Under the pieces are notes generated by a model that was not told the origin of the DNA, searched no databases, and worked only from the letters and a program-made list of their open reading frames with translations. This document shows, in pieces, positions 7,767-18,484 of a stretch of DNA of 53,694 nucleotides (position 1 is its first letter; each line of letters opens with the position of its first letter). This DNA is from Candidatus Omnitrophota bacterium. GTDB lineage: Bacteria > Omnitrophota > Koll11 > Tantalellales > Tantalellaceae. The stretch covers positions 1 through 53,694 of the forward strand of contig JADGBB010000004.1 of the NCBI GenBank assembly GCA_015231715.1, read 5' to 3'. Made by a program: the position numbers and the translations under genes.

Positions 7767-8618
7767 ATGGTAGAAGAAGCAATTAAAAAAAGCGCAGTTT
7801 TAATAGAAGCACTGCCGTATATAAAAAACTTTTTTGGTAAAACGGTAATTATTAAGTTCGGCGGCAGCTCCCTCCACGACGAAGAAGTAAGAAAAGGAGT
7901 AATTCAGGATATAGTTTTCATGAAATATGCCGGAATGAAACCAATCCTAGTTCACGGCGGCGGACCAAACATAAACGAAGTACTAGAAAAAGAAAATTTA
8001 GTAACTAAGTTCATTAATGGTTTAAGGGTGACTTGTGAAAAAACAATGGGAATAGTTGATAGAGTGCTTTTAGCACTTAACGCTGAACTTGTGTCAGAAA
8101 TAAAAAGTTTTGGCGCTGAATCTTTCGGCTTAAGCGGTAAAGAAAATAATCTTATGCAGACTATTCCTCATAAAGACGCCGAATTTTTGGGATTTGTCGG
8201 TGAAGTATCAGCAATAGATACTACTGTTATAAGAAAACTTATTGATAGTAATGTGATACCGGTTGTAGCACCTATCGGCAAGGGTAAAGACAACAAAATA
8301 TATAACGTTAATGCCGATGATGCCGCAAGCAGTTTAGCTGTAGCATTGTCTGCGGAAAAATTTGTTTTAATGACAAATGTTAAAGGTGTAATGGATATGG
8401 AAACAGGATCCATGTATAAATCTTTAACTTTCAAGAAAGTTAAGGAATTGATTGAAAAAAAGATAATTACCGGCGGCATGCTGCCAAAAGTGGGATCTTG
8501 TTTGAACGCATTAGAAGGCGGGGTTAAAAAAGCGCACATTGTAGATGCCAGCCTTAAACATGCGCTTTTATTGGAAATTTTTACCGATGAAGGTATCGGA
8601 ACTGAAATTGTGGTGTAG
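7767..8618 (+). CDS. argB: Acetylglutamate kinase
   Basis: Second step of ornithine synthesis: phosphorylates N-acetylglutamate. IIKFGGSSL (28-36), LVHGGGPN and the ITGGMLPKV loop identify the amino acid kinase fold. ATG 7767 follows GAGGTGA; an upstream in-frame TTG at 7668 lies inside the structured RNA and is rejected. The first 23 residues form an extra helix before the first strand, as in the arginine-inhibited hexameric kinases that accompany ArgJ, so feedback inhibition by arginine is likely. 283 residues. Expression may be controlled by the upstream RNA. Confidence 0.95.
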   Translation: MVEEAIKKSAVLIEALPYIKNFFGKTVIIKFGGSSLHDEEVRKGVIQDIVFMKYAGMKPILVHGGGPNINEVLEKENLVTKFINGLRVTCEKTMGIVDRVLLALNAELVSEIKSFGAESFGLSGKENNLMQTIPHKDAEFLGFVGEVSAIDTTVIRKLIDSNVIPVVAPIGKGKDNKIYNVNADDAASSLAVALSAEKFVLMTNVKGVMDMETGSMYKSLTFKKVKELIEKKIITGGMLPKVGSCLNALEGGVKKAHIVDASLKHALLLEIFTDEGIGTEIVV

Positions 8619-8628
8619 GAGTAATGAT

Positions 8629-9821
8629 ATGAATTTAAAAGATGTAAAAAAAATATATGATGAATATGTACTGAACACTTATACTAAGCAAAATCTATGT
8701 CTTGTGAAAGGAGAAGGCTGTAAAGTGTGGGATATAGGAGGCAAGGAATATTTGGATTTTTTTCCGGGTTGGGCGGTAAGCGGAATAGGCCATTGTCATC
8801 CTTTTGTAGTTAAAGGAATACAAGAGCAGGCGGGAAAGATACTTCATGTATCAAACAATTTTTATAATGAAGTTCAGGGAGAGCTTGCAAAAAAGATCAT
8901 CGAACATTCATTTAAAGGTAAAGTGTTCTTTTCTAATAGCGGAGCAGAATCAAATGAAGGCGCTATAAAATTAGCCAGGTGCTACGGCAATCCCGGTAAA
9001 TTTGAAGTGATCTCGATGTATAAATCTTTTCATGGAAGAACACTTGCTACATTGTCGGCAACGGGGCAAGATAAAGTAAAAAAAGGGTTTGATCCTATCC
9101 CTGAAGGTTTTAAACATGTTCCGTTCAATGACATTGCTGCTTTAAAGAACGCAATATCAGACAAAACTGCCGCTATTATGCTAGAACCGATACAAGGTGA
9201 AGGCGGAATAAATGTTGCAACTGTCGAGTATATGAAAGAATTGAGGGATATTTGTACTAAAAAAGATATATTGCTAATACTAGATGAAGTACAGACAGGC
9301 ATGGGAAGGACCGGAGAGATGTTCGCATACAAACATTTTGGGATCGAACCTGATGCTATGACACTAGCTAAAGCTTTAGGCGGAGGTATTCCGATAGGAG
9401 CGTTAGTAGTCAGCGACAAATTTAAAGATGTATTCGGCCCCGGAAAGCATGCCACTACTTTTGGCGGCAGCCCAATCGTTTCGCGTGCGGCTTTAGCTGT
9501 TTTTGAAGCGATAGAACAGGAAGGTTTGCTTGAAAATACAAATAAAATGGGAGCATATCTTGTAGAAAAGATAGAAGAACTTAAAAAGAACAATGATGTT
9601 ATCGGCCGGATCAAGGGTAAAGGACTTATGCTTGGCGTTGAAATGGAAATGACTGATGCATCGCCGGTAGTAGAAAAATGTATAGCAAAAGGTTTGTTAT
9701 TGAATTGCACACAAAACAATATCTTGAGAATAATGCCGCCTATGACTGTAAATAAGAAAGAAATTGATAAAGCAATGAGTATTTTAGATGATGTTTTGGA
9801 CGAATATAAAAAAGGAATCAT

Positions 9822-9825
<4 letters not shown>
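8629..9825 (+). CDS. argD: Acetylornithine aminotransferase
   Basis: PLP enzyme that makes N-acetylornithine from the semialdehyde and glutamate. LDEVQTGMGRTGEMFAY and TLAKALGGGIPIGA mark the class III aminotransferases, with Lys248 as the PLP lysine. ATG 8629 follows TAGGAG (8616-8621) by seven bases; longer in-frame starts lie inside argB and are rejected. 398 residues. Members of this family sometimes also act on succinyl-DAP, but dapL downstream makes that unnecessary here. Confidence 0.94.
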
Positions 9826-10742
<917 letters not shown>

Positions 10743-10770
10743 TAAAAAATACGTTAATTAAAAGTAAAAG

Positions 10771-10800
10771 AGATTCTTCGGCTTCGCCTCAGAATGACGG
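10771..10800. repeat. Dispersed intergenic repeat, copy 2
   Basis: AGATTCTTCGGCTTCGCCTC followed by AGAATGACGG lies in the 126-base gap between argF and argG. It shares the GATTCTTCG and CAGAATGACG blocks with the copies near 340 and 51031. Confidence 0.7.
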
Positions 10801-10868
10801 GGGCTTTCCGACTGTGGGATTGATTGATGATGAATTTAAAAAATAAAAAATGCTATTAAGGAGTTGGG

Positions 10869-12041
10869 ATGAAGAAAAAAGTTGTTTTGGCGTATTCGGG
10901 GGGGCTTGATACATCTGTACTTATCAAATGGTTAATGGATAGGGATTTTGAAGTTATATGTTATATGGCTGATGTAGGACAGGGTGAAGATGCGACTTCC
11001 GCTAAAAAAAGAGCTTTAGAGATAGGTGCTACAAAATGTATAGTAGGAGACCTAAAAAAAGAATTTGTGAGTGATTATGTTTTTAGATCGCTTAAAGCAG
11101 GAGCTTTGTATCAGGGAAGGTATAATCTTGCAACAGCTTTATCAAGGCCGTTGATAGCGGACGCGATGCTAGCTGCCGCAAAAAGTGAAAAGGCCGGATA
11201 TGTCGCTCATGGGTGCACGGGCAAAGGCAATGATCAAGTAAGGTTTGAAGTTACCTTCAGCATAAAAGCTCCAAATCTCAAAGTTTTAGCGCCTGTCAGA
11301 GAATGGGAATTAAAAACCAGAGAACAAGAAATAGATTATGCTAAAAAACATAATATACCAATTGAACAGAGCAAGAAAAAATTGTACAGCATTGATAAAA
11401 ATCTATGGGGCATTAGTGTTGAAAGCGGGGACCTTGAAGATCCATGGAATATGCCTAAGGATGATACTTTTATTACGGTTACAAAACCTGAGAATGCTCC
11501 GAATAAACCGGAATTTGTTAATATTACATTCGAGAAAGGTGTGCCTGTCGAAATTAACGGGAAAAAATATGCACAGGTTGAATTGATACAGGAACTTAAT
11601 GTGCTTGGCGGTACTCACGGGATAGGAAGAGTTGATATGGTAGAAGATAGACTGGTTGGAATAAAATCCAGAGAAGTTTACGAAGCACCGGCTTCCGAGA
11701 TTTTGTATGAGGCACATAGATGTTTGGAAGAGCTTGTTTTAGACAGAGATACAAGAGCATACAAAATAGGTATTGCCGTTAAATATTCGGAACTTGTTTA
11801 TAACGGTTTGTGGTTTACACCGCTTAAGAAATCGCTTGATGCATTTATAGACAGCACCCAGCAGAAAGTTACAGGTGAAGTTAAACTTAAACTGTACAAA
11901 GGTAAAGTAACTGTAGCCGGCCGAAAAAGCCCAAACTCCAGATACAAAATGGCATTAGCAACATACGGCGAAGGGGACGAGTTCGACCAAACACTAGCCA
12001 AAGGCTTCATCGACCTATGGGCAATGCCGTTTAAGAATTAA
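10869..12041 (+). CDS. argG: Argininosuccinate synthase
   Basis: ATP-dependent condensation of citrulline and aspartate. VLAYSGGLDTSVLIKWL is the PP-loop near the start, YNLATALSRPLIA and HGCTGKGNDQVRFE are the citrulline and aspartate binding segments. 390 residues, normal length. AAGGAG lies five bases before ATG 10869. No clear new promoter is visible in the gap that carries repeat copy 2, so it may be read from the arg operon. Confidence 0.97.
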   Translation: MKKKVVLAYSGGLDTSVLIKWLMDRDFEVICYMADVGQGEDATSAKKRALEIGATKCIVGDLKKEFVSDYVFRSLKAGALYQGRYNLATALSRPLIADAMLAAAKSEKAGYVAHGCTGKGNDQVRFEVTFSIKAPNLKVLAPVREWELKTREQEIDYAKKHNIPIEQSKKKLYSIDKNLWGISVESGDLEDPWNMPKDDTFITVTKPENAPNKPEFVNITFEKGVPVEINGKKYAQVELIQELNVLGGTHGIGRVDMVEDRLVGIKSREVYEAPASEILYEAHRCLEELVLDRDTRAYKIGIAVKYSELVYNGLWFTPLKKSLDAFIDSTQQKVTGEVKLKLYKGKVTVAGRKSPNSRYKMALATYGEGDEFDQTLAKGFIDLWAMPFKN

Positions 12042-12052
12042 AGGAGAATTTT

Positions 12053-13429
12053 ATGAATAAGCTATGGGGTGGAAGGTTTAAGTCACAGGGCATGAGCCCC
12101 GAAGTAATGGATTTCACCGAGAGTTTGAGCATAGACTATGTTTTAGTGAAATATGACTGCACAGCCAGCAAAGTGCATGCTGAAACTTTGCTTGAAGCAG
12201 GATACATAACTAAAGAAGAAAAAAATAAAATATGCCTGGTTTTGGATGAGCTTTTGACTGAGATAGAGAACGGAACTATTTCTTTTAAGGGCCATGAAGA
12301 TATACATTCAGCCGTGCAGTCATATGTTGAGGAAAAAGCTCCTTTAGAATCCAAAAAAATGCATACAGGAAGGAGCCGAAACGAGCAGGTGGTTAATGAT
12401 GTAAGGCTTTATTGCAAAGATAATATTGATGCCATTGTTGAGCTTATTGAAAATCTGCAATCCGCTATCGTGAAACTGGCAAAAAATAATTTGGATGTAA
12501 TAATGCCCGGGTATACGCATTTGAATCATGCGCAGCCTATACTTTTTTCGCATCTTGTTATGTCTTATGTCGAAATGCTGGAAAGAGATAAGACAAGGCT
12601 TTTAGACGCAAAGAAAAGGAGTGATATTTCTGTTATGGGTTCAGGTGCTATAGCCGGTTCAGCACTTAATTTGGACAGGTTCTTTACGGCAAAAAAACTT
12701 TGTTTTTCGTCGGTATCAAATAACAGTATAGATTCGGTGAGCGACAGGGATTTTATGGCTGAATTTTTATCGGCATTGGCGATAATAGGAGTGCATTTAT
12801 CCAGGATGAGCGAAGATCTTATTTTGTATAGTACTGCAGAATTTGCTTTTGTTGATATTTCAGAAAAATATTGTACGGGCAGTTCTCTAATGCCGCAGAA
12901 AAAAAATGCCGATGTTCTTGAGCTCATCAGAGGTAAGTCTGCTCAGCTTATAGGATCGCTTAATTCTTTGCTTGTTCTGCTTAAGGGATTACCGCATGCA
13001 TATAACAGAGACCTGCAGGACGATAAAAAATATTTATTTGAATCCGTTGAACTTGTAAAAAAAGAACTTGTACTTTTTGAAGGGATAATTTCTACATTGA
13101 AAGTTGACAAGGATAAAACGGCCCAGCAGTTGAAAGATGAGTTTATATATGCTACGGATCTTGCCGAATATCTTGTAAGAAAAGGGGTTGCGTTCAAAGA
13201 GGCTCATGATATAGTCGGGAGCATTATTAAATGTTCAATAAGCGAGAATATTAGAATAGCGGATATGCCTTTAAAAAAGATAAAGGAGTTCTCGAAAGAA
13301 TTTGATAAAGATGTGTTCGATCTTTTGGATCCGATCAAATCTGTAAGCGGGAAAAAAACATATGGTAGTACTAATCCTGTTATGGTAAAAAAAGAAATAT
13401 TTTTGTGGAACAAAAAAATGGAGAAATAG
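12053..13429 (+). CDS. argH: Argininosuccinate lyase
   Basis: Splits argininosuccinate into arginine and fumarate. LWGGRFKSQ at the N-terminus, HTGRSRNEQVVNDVRL, and the fumarase-superfamily signature GSSLMPQKKNADVLELIRG (mobile loop with the catalytic Ser) are all present. 458 residues. AAAGGAG precedes the ATG and the gap to argG is 11 bases. It ends three bases before lysA, joining the arginine and lysine blocks. Confidence 0.97.
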   Translation: MNKLWGGRFKSQGMSPEVMDFTESLSIDYVLVKYDCTASKVHAETLLEAGYITKEEKNKICLVLDELLTEIENGTISFKGHEDIHSAVQSYVEEKAPLESKKMHTGRSRNEQVVNDVRLYCKDNIDAIVELIENLQSAIVKLAKNNLDVIMPGYTHLNHAQPILFSHLVMSYVEMLERDKTRLLDAKKRSDISVMGSGAIAGSALNLDRFFTAKKLCFSSVSNNSIDSVSDRDFMAEFLSALAIIGVHLSRMSEDLILYSTAEFAFVDISEKYCTGSSLMPQKKNADVLELIRGKSAQLIGSLNSLLVLLKGLPHAYNRDLQDDKKYLFESVELVKKELVLFEGIISTLKVDKDKTAQQLKDEFIYATDLAEYLVRKGVAFKEAHDIVGSIIKCSISENIRIADMPLKKIKEFSKEFDKDVFDLLDPIKSVSGKKTYGSTNPVMVKKEIFLWNKKMEK

Positions 13430-13432
13430 AAT

Positions 13433-14683
13433 ATGAGAGATTTTAAGTATAATGATAACGAACTTTTCTGTGAAGAGGTATCGCTTAAAGAGATGGGAAA
13501 GGAATATCCTACACCGTTCTATGTTTACAGCCATAAAACTATAATTGATCATTTTAATAAGATCAAAGATGCTTTCAAAGAGATTGATCCGCTCATATGT
13601 TTTTCAATGAAGTCGAACTCGAACCTAAATATTTGCAGAGCGCTTGTAAAAGAAGGGTCCGGTTTGGATATAGTTTCCGGCGGTGAACTTTATAAAGCGC
13701 TTAAGGTTAAATGCTCTTCCCAAAAAATAGTTTATGCCAGTGTCGGAAAAACAGAAGAAGAAATAGAAGAAGCTATAAAAAGAGAAATACTTTTTTTTAA
13801 TGTTGAATCTATTCCGGAACTAGTGATGATAGATTCTGTAGCAAGAAAACTTAACACTAAACCGCGTGTGGCATTGAGGGTTAATCCTGATATTAAAGCT
13901 GATACGCATGATTATATAACTACCGGGACAAAAGAGAAAAAGTTCGGTATAGATTTTAAAACAGCCGAGGATATTTTTGATAATGAAAACAAATATTCAA
14001 ATGTTAGGTTAGAAGGGATACATGTTCATATAGGGTCGCAGATCACAAATCCCGAACCTTTTGTAGCTGCGATCAAACGTGTGTTAGAATTTATCGAAAA
14101 AAGCAATATTGATATTAAGTTTTTGAATATCGGCGGCGGGTTCGGGATAGATTACGGCAAGGAAAAAGCCAAAAGTGCCGATGAATTAGCAGAAAAAATC
14201 GTACCGCTATTAAAAAATAAACCTTTTAAGATAATCCTTGAGCCCGGAAGGTTCATAGTTGGTAATGCAGGAGCTCTTATATGCAAGGTTCTTTATATTA
14301 AGACGACTTCTTTCGGTAAAAGGTTTGCTATTGTTGATGCGGGGATGAATGATCTAATAAGGCCCAGCCTGTATGACGCTTATCATGAGGTTTTGCAGGT
14401 AGTGAAGCTCGATTCTGAAATGCACAAATATGATCTTGTAGGGCCTATTTGTGAAAGCGGTGATTATATTGCTTTAGACAGAGAGTTTCCTGAACTTGTT
14501 CCAGGTGAATATTTAGCTGTAATGAGCGCGGGAGCATATGGTTATGTTATGAGCTCAAATTATAATTCAAGACCGAGGCCGGCTGAGATCATGGTCATGG
14601 GGAAAGAAGCTCATATTGTGAAAAAAAGAGAGACTTATAAAGATCTAATCGCCAGTGAAAAAGTGATCAAGGAGCTTAAATGA
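13433..14683 (+). CDS. lysA: Diaminopimelate decarboxylase
   Basis: PLP enzyme that converts meso-diaminopimelate to lysine. ICFSMKSNSN holds the PLP Lys; GSGLDIVSGGELYKAL, IGGGFGIDY, EPGRFIVGNAG and CESGDYIA are the fold type III decarboxylase motifs, the last holding the active-site Cys from the second subunit. 416 residues. GGAG near 13420 serves as its Shine-Dalgarno inside argH. It overlaps dapF by ATGA. Confidence 0.96.
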   Translation: MRDFKYNDNELFCEEVSLKEMGKEYPTPFYVYSHKTIIDHFNKIKDAFKEIDPLICFSMKSNSNLNICRALVKEGSGLDIVSGGELYKALKVKCSSQKIVYASVGKTEEEIEEAIKREILFFNVESIPELVMIDSVARKLNTKPRVALRVNPDIKADTHDYITTGTKEKKFGIDFKTAEDIFDNENKYSNVRLEGIHVHIGSQITNPEPFVAAIKRVLEFIEKSNIDIKFLNIGGGFGIDYGKEKAKSADELAEKIVPLLKNKPFKIILEPGRFIVGNAGALICKVLYIKTTSFGKRFAIVDAGMNDLIRPSLYDAYHEVLQVVKLDSEMHKYDLVGPICESGDYIALDREFPELVPGEYLAVMSAGAYGYVMSSNYNSRPRPAEIMVMGKEAHIVKKRETYKDLIASEKVIKELK

Positions 14684-15510
14684 ATTTTGACTACGGTATA
14701 AATTTTACTAAAGCTGTAGCAAGCGGGAACGATTTTATTATTCTTGACGCTAAGGATAATAACATAGGAAGAGATGATATTAATTACTCTGAAGCTGCTA
14801 AAGATCTTTGCAGAAGGAATCTTTCTATAGGAGCGGACGGTATTTTAGTTTTAGAAAAATCGGATAAAGCTGATTACAGAATGCGCATAATAAATCCGGA
14901 CGGATCAGAGGTGGACATGTGCGGGAACGGAGCCAGATGCAGTGCTATGTACGCCTATTCAAGATCGTGGGGGAACAAGCTTAAATTTGAAACAGGTGCC
15001 GGAATTATAGAAGCAGATGTTAAAGAGGGATCTGTAAAATTAAAAATGAGCGATCCCAAAGATATGGTATTAGACGTCAAATTAAAGCTTATGAACATTG
15101 ATGCGAGCCGAATAGATTTTAAATTTATTAACACAGGTGTACCTCATGTTGTTGCTATCGTTGATGATCTAATGATGATCGATGTTATGACAGTTGGGAG
15201 AGAGATAAGAGAGCATGAATATTTTGCGCCTAAAGGAACTAATGTGAATTTTGTTTCTAAAAGTAAAACCCATAATGAAGTTCTTGTAAGAACTTATGAA
15301 AGAGGGGTTGAAGCTGAAACTCTGGCCTGCGGAACAGGCAGTGTAGCTTCCGGAATAATCATGGGAATAAAAGGCGAAGCTTCTTCGCCTGTAAATGTAA
15401 TGACAAAAAGCGGTGAGATATTAAAAATTTATTTCGAGATAAATGGCGATGTGGTTTCGAACGTATATCTTGAAGGCGGAGCAAAATTAATTTATCAAGG
15501 GAGAGTGTAA
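14680..15510 (+). CDS. dapF: Diaminopimelate epimerase
   Basis: Converts LL- to meso-diaminopimelate, the peptidoglycan and lysine precursor. Two catalytic Cys motifs are visible: DMCGNGARC (Cys81) and LACGTGSVASG (near 218). The epimerase needs LL-DAP, the product of DapL encoded downstream. 276 residues. It overlaps lysA by four bases and ends one base before dapA, so all are translated together. Confidence 0.96.
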   Translation: MNFDYGINFTKAVASGNDFIILDAKDNNIGRDDINYSEAAKDLCRRNLSIGADGILVLEKSDKADYRMRIINPDGSEVDMCGNGARCSAMYAYSRSWGNKLKFETGAGIIEADVKEGSVKLKMSDPKDMVLDVKLKLMNIDASRIDFKFINTGVPHVVAIVDDLMMIDVMTVGREIREHEYFAPKGTNVNFVSKSKTHNEVLVRTYERGVEAETLACGTGSVASGIIMGIKGEASSPVNVMTKSGEILKIYFEINGDVVSNVYLEGGAKLIYQGRV

Positions 15511-15511
15511 A

Positions 15512-16378
15512 ATGTTCAAAGGATCTTATGTAGCATTAGTTACGCCTTTTAAAAAAGGTAAACCCGATGAAAAAACTTACAGAAAACTTATTGAATTTCA
15601 GATCAAGAACGGAACAAACGGGATCGTGCCTTGCGGATGTACGGGGGAAGCGGCGACATTGACAATGGAAGAACAAAAAAGGCTTGTTTCTATAGCTGTT
15701 GAAACTTGCGCAAAAAGAGTGCCGGTTGTTGCCGGAACAGGTTCTAATTCCACAAGAGAGTCGCTTGAATTGACAATATTCGCTAAAAAAGCCGGCTGTG
15801 ACGGTGCGCTTATTATAACGCCGTACTATAACAAGCCTACGCCTGAAGGGCAGTACAGACATTATGCTGAATTGGCAAAACAATCAAAGCTTCCGATAAT
15901 GCTTTATAACGTGCCTTCCAGGACAGGGATATCTTTATCTCCTCAAACAGTAGCACGGTTATCAAAAATAGATAATATTGTTGCGATAAAAGAAGCGGCA
16001 GGAAGCGTGCAGCAGGTTGTTGATATTTTATCTTTATGCGACATAACAGTTATGAGCGGAGATGATTCGATGACTTTGCCGTTTATGTCTGTAGGAGCTA
16101 AAGGTGTTGTAAGTGTAGCGGGTAATATAATTCCAAGAGAGATACATGATCTTGTGGATACATTCTTAAAAGGTGATATTGAAGCTTCCAGAAAAATACA
16201 TTATGAAATAGCTGAATTATGTAAAACGATGTTCATAGAAACAAACCCGATACCAGTTAAAACATCACTGGCAATGATGGGACTTGTGGAAGAAGAATTC
16301 CGTATGCCCCTTTGTGAAATGATGCCGGATACTAGGGCTGCGTTACAGAAGGTTTTGAAGAAGTATAAACTAATATAG
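15512..16378 (+). CDS. dapA: 4-hydroxy-tetrahydrodipicolinate synthase
   Basis: Condenses pyruvate and aspartate semialdehyde; first committed step of DAP synthesis. CGCTGEAATLT, PYYNKPTPEGQYRHY, LYNVPSRTG (Tyr132) and VAIKEAAGS with Schiff-base Lys160 are the class I aldolase motifs. 288 residues. Its start lies directly after the dapF stop. The asd gene that supplies its substrate is upstream at 2014. Confidence 0.96.
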   Translation: MFKGSYVALVTPFKKGKPDEKTYRKLIEFQIKNGTNGIVPCGCTGEAATLTMEEQKRLVSIAVETCAKRVPVVAGTGSNSTRESLELTIFAKKAGCDGALIITPYYNKPTPEGQYRHYAELAKQSKLPIMLYNVPSRTGISLSPQTVARLSKIDNIVAIKEAAGSVQQVVDILSLCDITVMSGDDSMTLPFMSVGAKGVVSVAGNIIPREIHDLVDTFLKGDIEASRKIHYEIAELCKTMFIETNPIPVKTSLAMMGLVEEEFRMPLCEMMPDTRAALQKVLKKYKLI

Positions 16379-16413
16379 ATGTAGAAAGTTTATTTATAAT
16401 TTAAGGAGTAAAT

Positions 16414-17160
16414 ATGTTAAAAATTGCAGTCGCGGGTTGTTGCGGTAAGATGGGAAAAATGATAACTTCTTTAGTAATAAAAGATCCAGGCATAGAACTA
16501 TTTAAAGCATTTGAATTTCCCGGACATCCTGAGCAAGGAAAAAAGATAAGCGATATATTGGGTTTGGATAAAGATGTAAATGTAAATGTTGTAACGGATC
16601 TTGTGGAAGCTTTAACAGGTGTAGGCTGCCTGATCGATTTCACTTTGCCGGAGCCGACAATAGAACATCTTGAAGTTTGCAAGAAACTTGATGTTCCGAT
16701 AGTAATAGGGACGACAGGCTTTTCATCAAAACAGGAAAATATAATTGCGGATGCTTCCGAAGAAATTGCAATAGTTTTTTCGCCCAATATGGCACCCGGA
16801 GTTAATCTTTTGTTTAGCATGATAGCTAAAGCTTCTAAGGTATTGGGACAGGATTTTAATATTTCTATGGATGAAACACATCATGTTCATAAAAAAGATT
16901 CTCCAAGCGGTACTGCCAAGATGATGCAGCGAGTAGTACAAGAAAATTGCGGTAAATATATAGAAGTAGACGCAAAAAGAGAAGGCGAAGTTATAGGTAA
17001 TCACGGCATAGTATTTGACGGTATGTTTGAAACATTAGAAATTAGACATAACGCAAAATCTCGTGAAGCTTTTGCTGCAGGCGCGATAAAAGCCGCAAAA
17101 TTTATAAAAGGCAAATCCGCAGGCTTATACACCATGTTCGACGTTCTAGACATAGCTTAA
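16414..17160 (+). CDS. dapB: 4-hydroxy-tetrahydrodipicolinate reductase
   Basis: Reduces the DapA product to tetrahydrodipicolinate. AVAGCCGKMGKMI at the N-terminus is the nucleotide loop, IGTTGFS and ETHHVHKKDSPSGTAK the active-site signature with the conserved His and Lys. 248 residues. AAGGAG precedes the ATG; a 35-base gap separates it from dapA. Confidence 0.95.
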   Translation: MLKIAVAGCCGKMGKMITSLVIKDPGIELFKAFEFPGHPEQGKKISDILGLDKDVNVNVVTDLVEALTGVGCLIDFTLPEPTIEHLEVCKKLDVPIVIGTTGFSSKQENIIADASEEIAIVFSPNMAPGVNLLFSMIAKASKVLGQDFNISMDETHHVHKKDSPSGTAKMMQRVVQENCGKYIEVDAKREGEVIGNHGIVFDGMFETLEIRHNAKSREAFAAGAIKAAKFIKGKSAGLYTMFDVLDIA

Positions 17161-17198
17161 AATGATCTATCAGTATTTTAGAAAATGAAAGGAGAAAC

Positions 17199-18371
17199 AT
17201 GAAAATTGAGTATTCTGAAAGTATAAAAAATTTACCGCCGTATTTATTTGAAGAAATAGATAAAGCTAAAGCTAAGGCTATAGCTGAAGGACGCGATGTA
17301 ATGAACTTGGGCGTAGGAGATCCTGATACACCTACACCTGATTTTATTGTCGAGGCATTGAGGGAAGCCGTACTTGATCCCGCAACACATCAGTATGCTT
17401 TCAATAAAGGGCTTAAAAAATTAAGAGTTGCTATGGCCGAATGGTACAAAAAGCGTTTCGGGATAAACCTTGATCCTGATACGGAGGTTTTGCCTCTTTT
17501 GGGATCAAAAGAAGGGATAATGCATTTTCCTTTAGCTTTTGTTGGAAAAGGAGATGTTGTACTTGTTCCTAATCCGGGATATCCGGTTTATAATTCCGGA
17601 AGTCTTTTTGCCGGGGCTGATGTTTATATGATGCCTTTGTTAGAGAAAAATTCATTTTTACCGGATCTAGAAGCTATTGATAAAGACGTGCTGAAAAAGG
17701 CTAAAATAATGCACCTTAACTATCCTAATAATCCTACAGGCGCGGTATGTGATCTTTCTTTTTATGAAAAAGTCGTTAAGTTTGCCAGTGAAAACAATAT
17801 TATGATATGTTCTGATGCGGCATACACAGAAATGAGTTTCGACGGATACAATCCTGTGAGCTTTTTGGAAGCTAAAGGAGCGAAGGAAGTGGGAATAGAA
17901 TTTCATTCTCTTTCAAAAACTTTTAATATGACAGGATGGCGTGTTGCTATGGCTGTAGGCAATAAGGACATTTTGAAAGGGCTGGAAAAAGTGAAGTCTA
18001 ATGCAGATTCCGGTATTTTTACAGCTGTACAGGTTGCTTCTATAGAAGCTTTAAAAAATTTTGATAAAGTAAAAAATGAGATGAATGCTCTTTATACCGA
18101 AAGAAGGGACGCTCTTGTTGACGGGTTGAATAAAATAGGCTGGAAGATAAAAAAACCTTTAGCTACATTTTATGTTTGGGCGCCTGTTTTTGGAAAATAT
18201 GATTCAACTACTTTAGCTAAAGAACTTTTGGAGAAGGCAAATATAGTCGCAACTCCGGGAAATGGTTTTGGCGAGTACGGTGAAGGATATATAAGGTTCG
18301 CATTAACTTTAGATACGCCAAAATTAAAAGAAGCTGTAGAACGGATCAAAAAAGCGTTTTTTAGTGTATAG
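17199..18371 (+). CDS. dapL: LL-diaminopimelate aminotransferase
   Basis: Converts tetrahydrodipicolinate directly to LL-DAP with glutamate as amino donor, bypassing acyl intermediates. It is a fold type I aminotransferase: NLGVGDPDTPTP, NYPNNPTGAV, and HSLSKTFNMTGWRVAMAVG with PLP Lys240. 390 residues. General class I aminotransferases look similar; the call rests on its place at the end of lysA-dapF-dapA-dapB and on the absence of dapD, dapC and dapE in the cluster. GAAAGGAG precedes the ATG. Confidence 0.88.
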   Translation: MKIEYSESIKNLPPYLFEEIDKAKAKAIAEGRDVMNLGVGDPDTPTPDFIVEALREAVLDPATHQYAFNKGLKKLRVAMAEWYKKRFGINLDPDTEVLPLLGSKEGIMHFPLAFVGKGDVVLVPNPGYPVYNSGSLFAGADVYMMPLLEKNSFLPDLEAIDKDVLKKAKIMHLNYPNNPTGAVCDLSFYEKVVKFASENNIMICSDAAYTEMSFDGYNPVSFLEAKGAKEVGIEFHSLSKTFNMTGWRVAMAVGNKDILKGLEKVKSNADSGIFTAVQVASIEALKNFDKVKNEMNALYTERRDALVDGLNKIGWKIKKPLATFYVWAPVFGKYDSTTLAKELLEKANIVATPGNGFGEYGEGYIRFALTLDTPKLKEAVERIKKAFFSV

Positions 18372-18420
18372 AGTTTGGGGGATAGTTTATAAGAGGCAGA
18401 ATAAAATTCCCATGTCATTA

Positions 18421-18440
18421 GGCTTTGCATCAGGATGACG
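18421..18440. repeat. Decayed dispersed intergenic repeat
   Basis: GGCTTTGCATCAGGATGACG in the dapL-folK gap resembles the second unit of copy 1 (TTTCGCTCCTCAGGATGATG). It lies just ahead of the folK translation start. Confidence 0.4.
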
Positions 18441-18484
18441 AAATTGGTATTAGTCGCTCTCTGCTATCCGCCGGTAAAATAGGG

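Noticed and set aside
9030..9821. 263-codon minus-strand ORF
   Set aside because: Complete antisense shadow of argD; no RBS and no recognisable protein.
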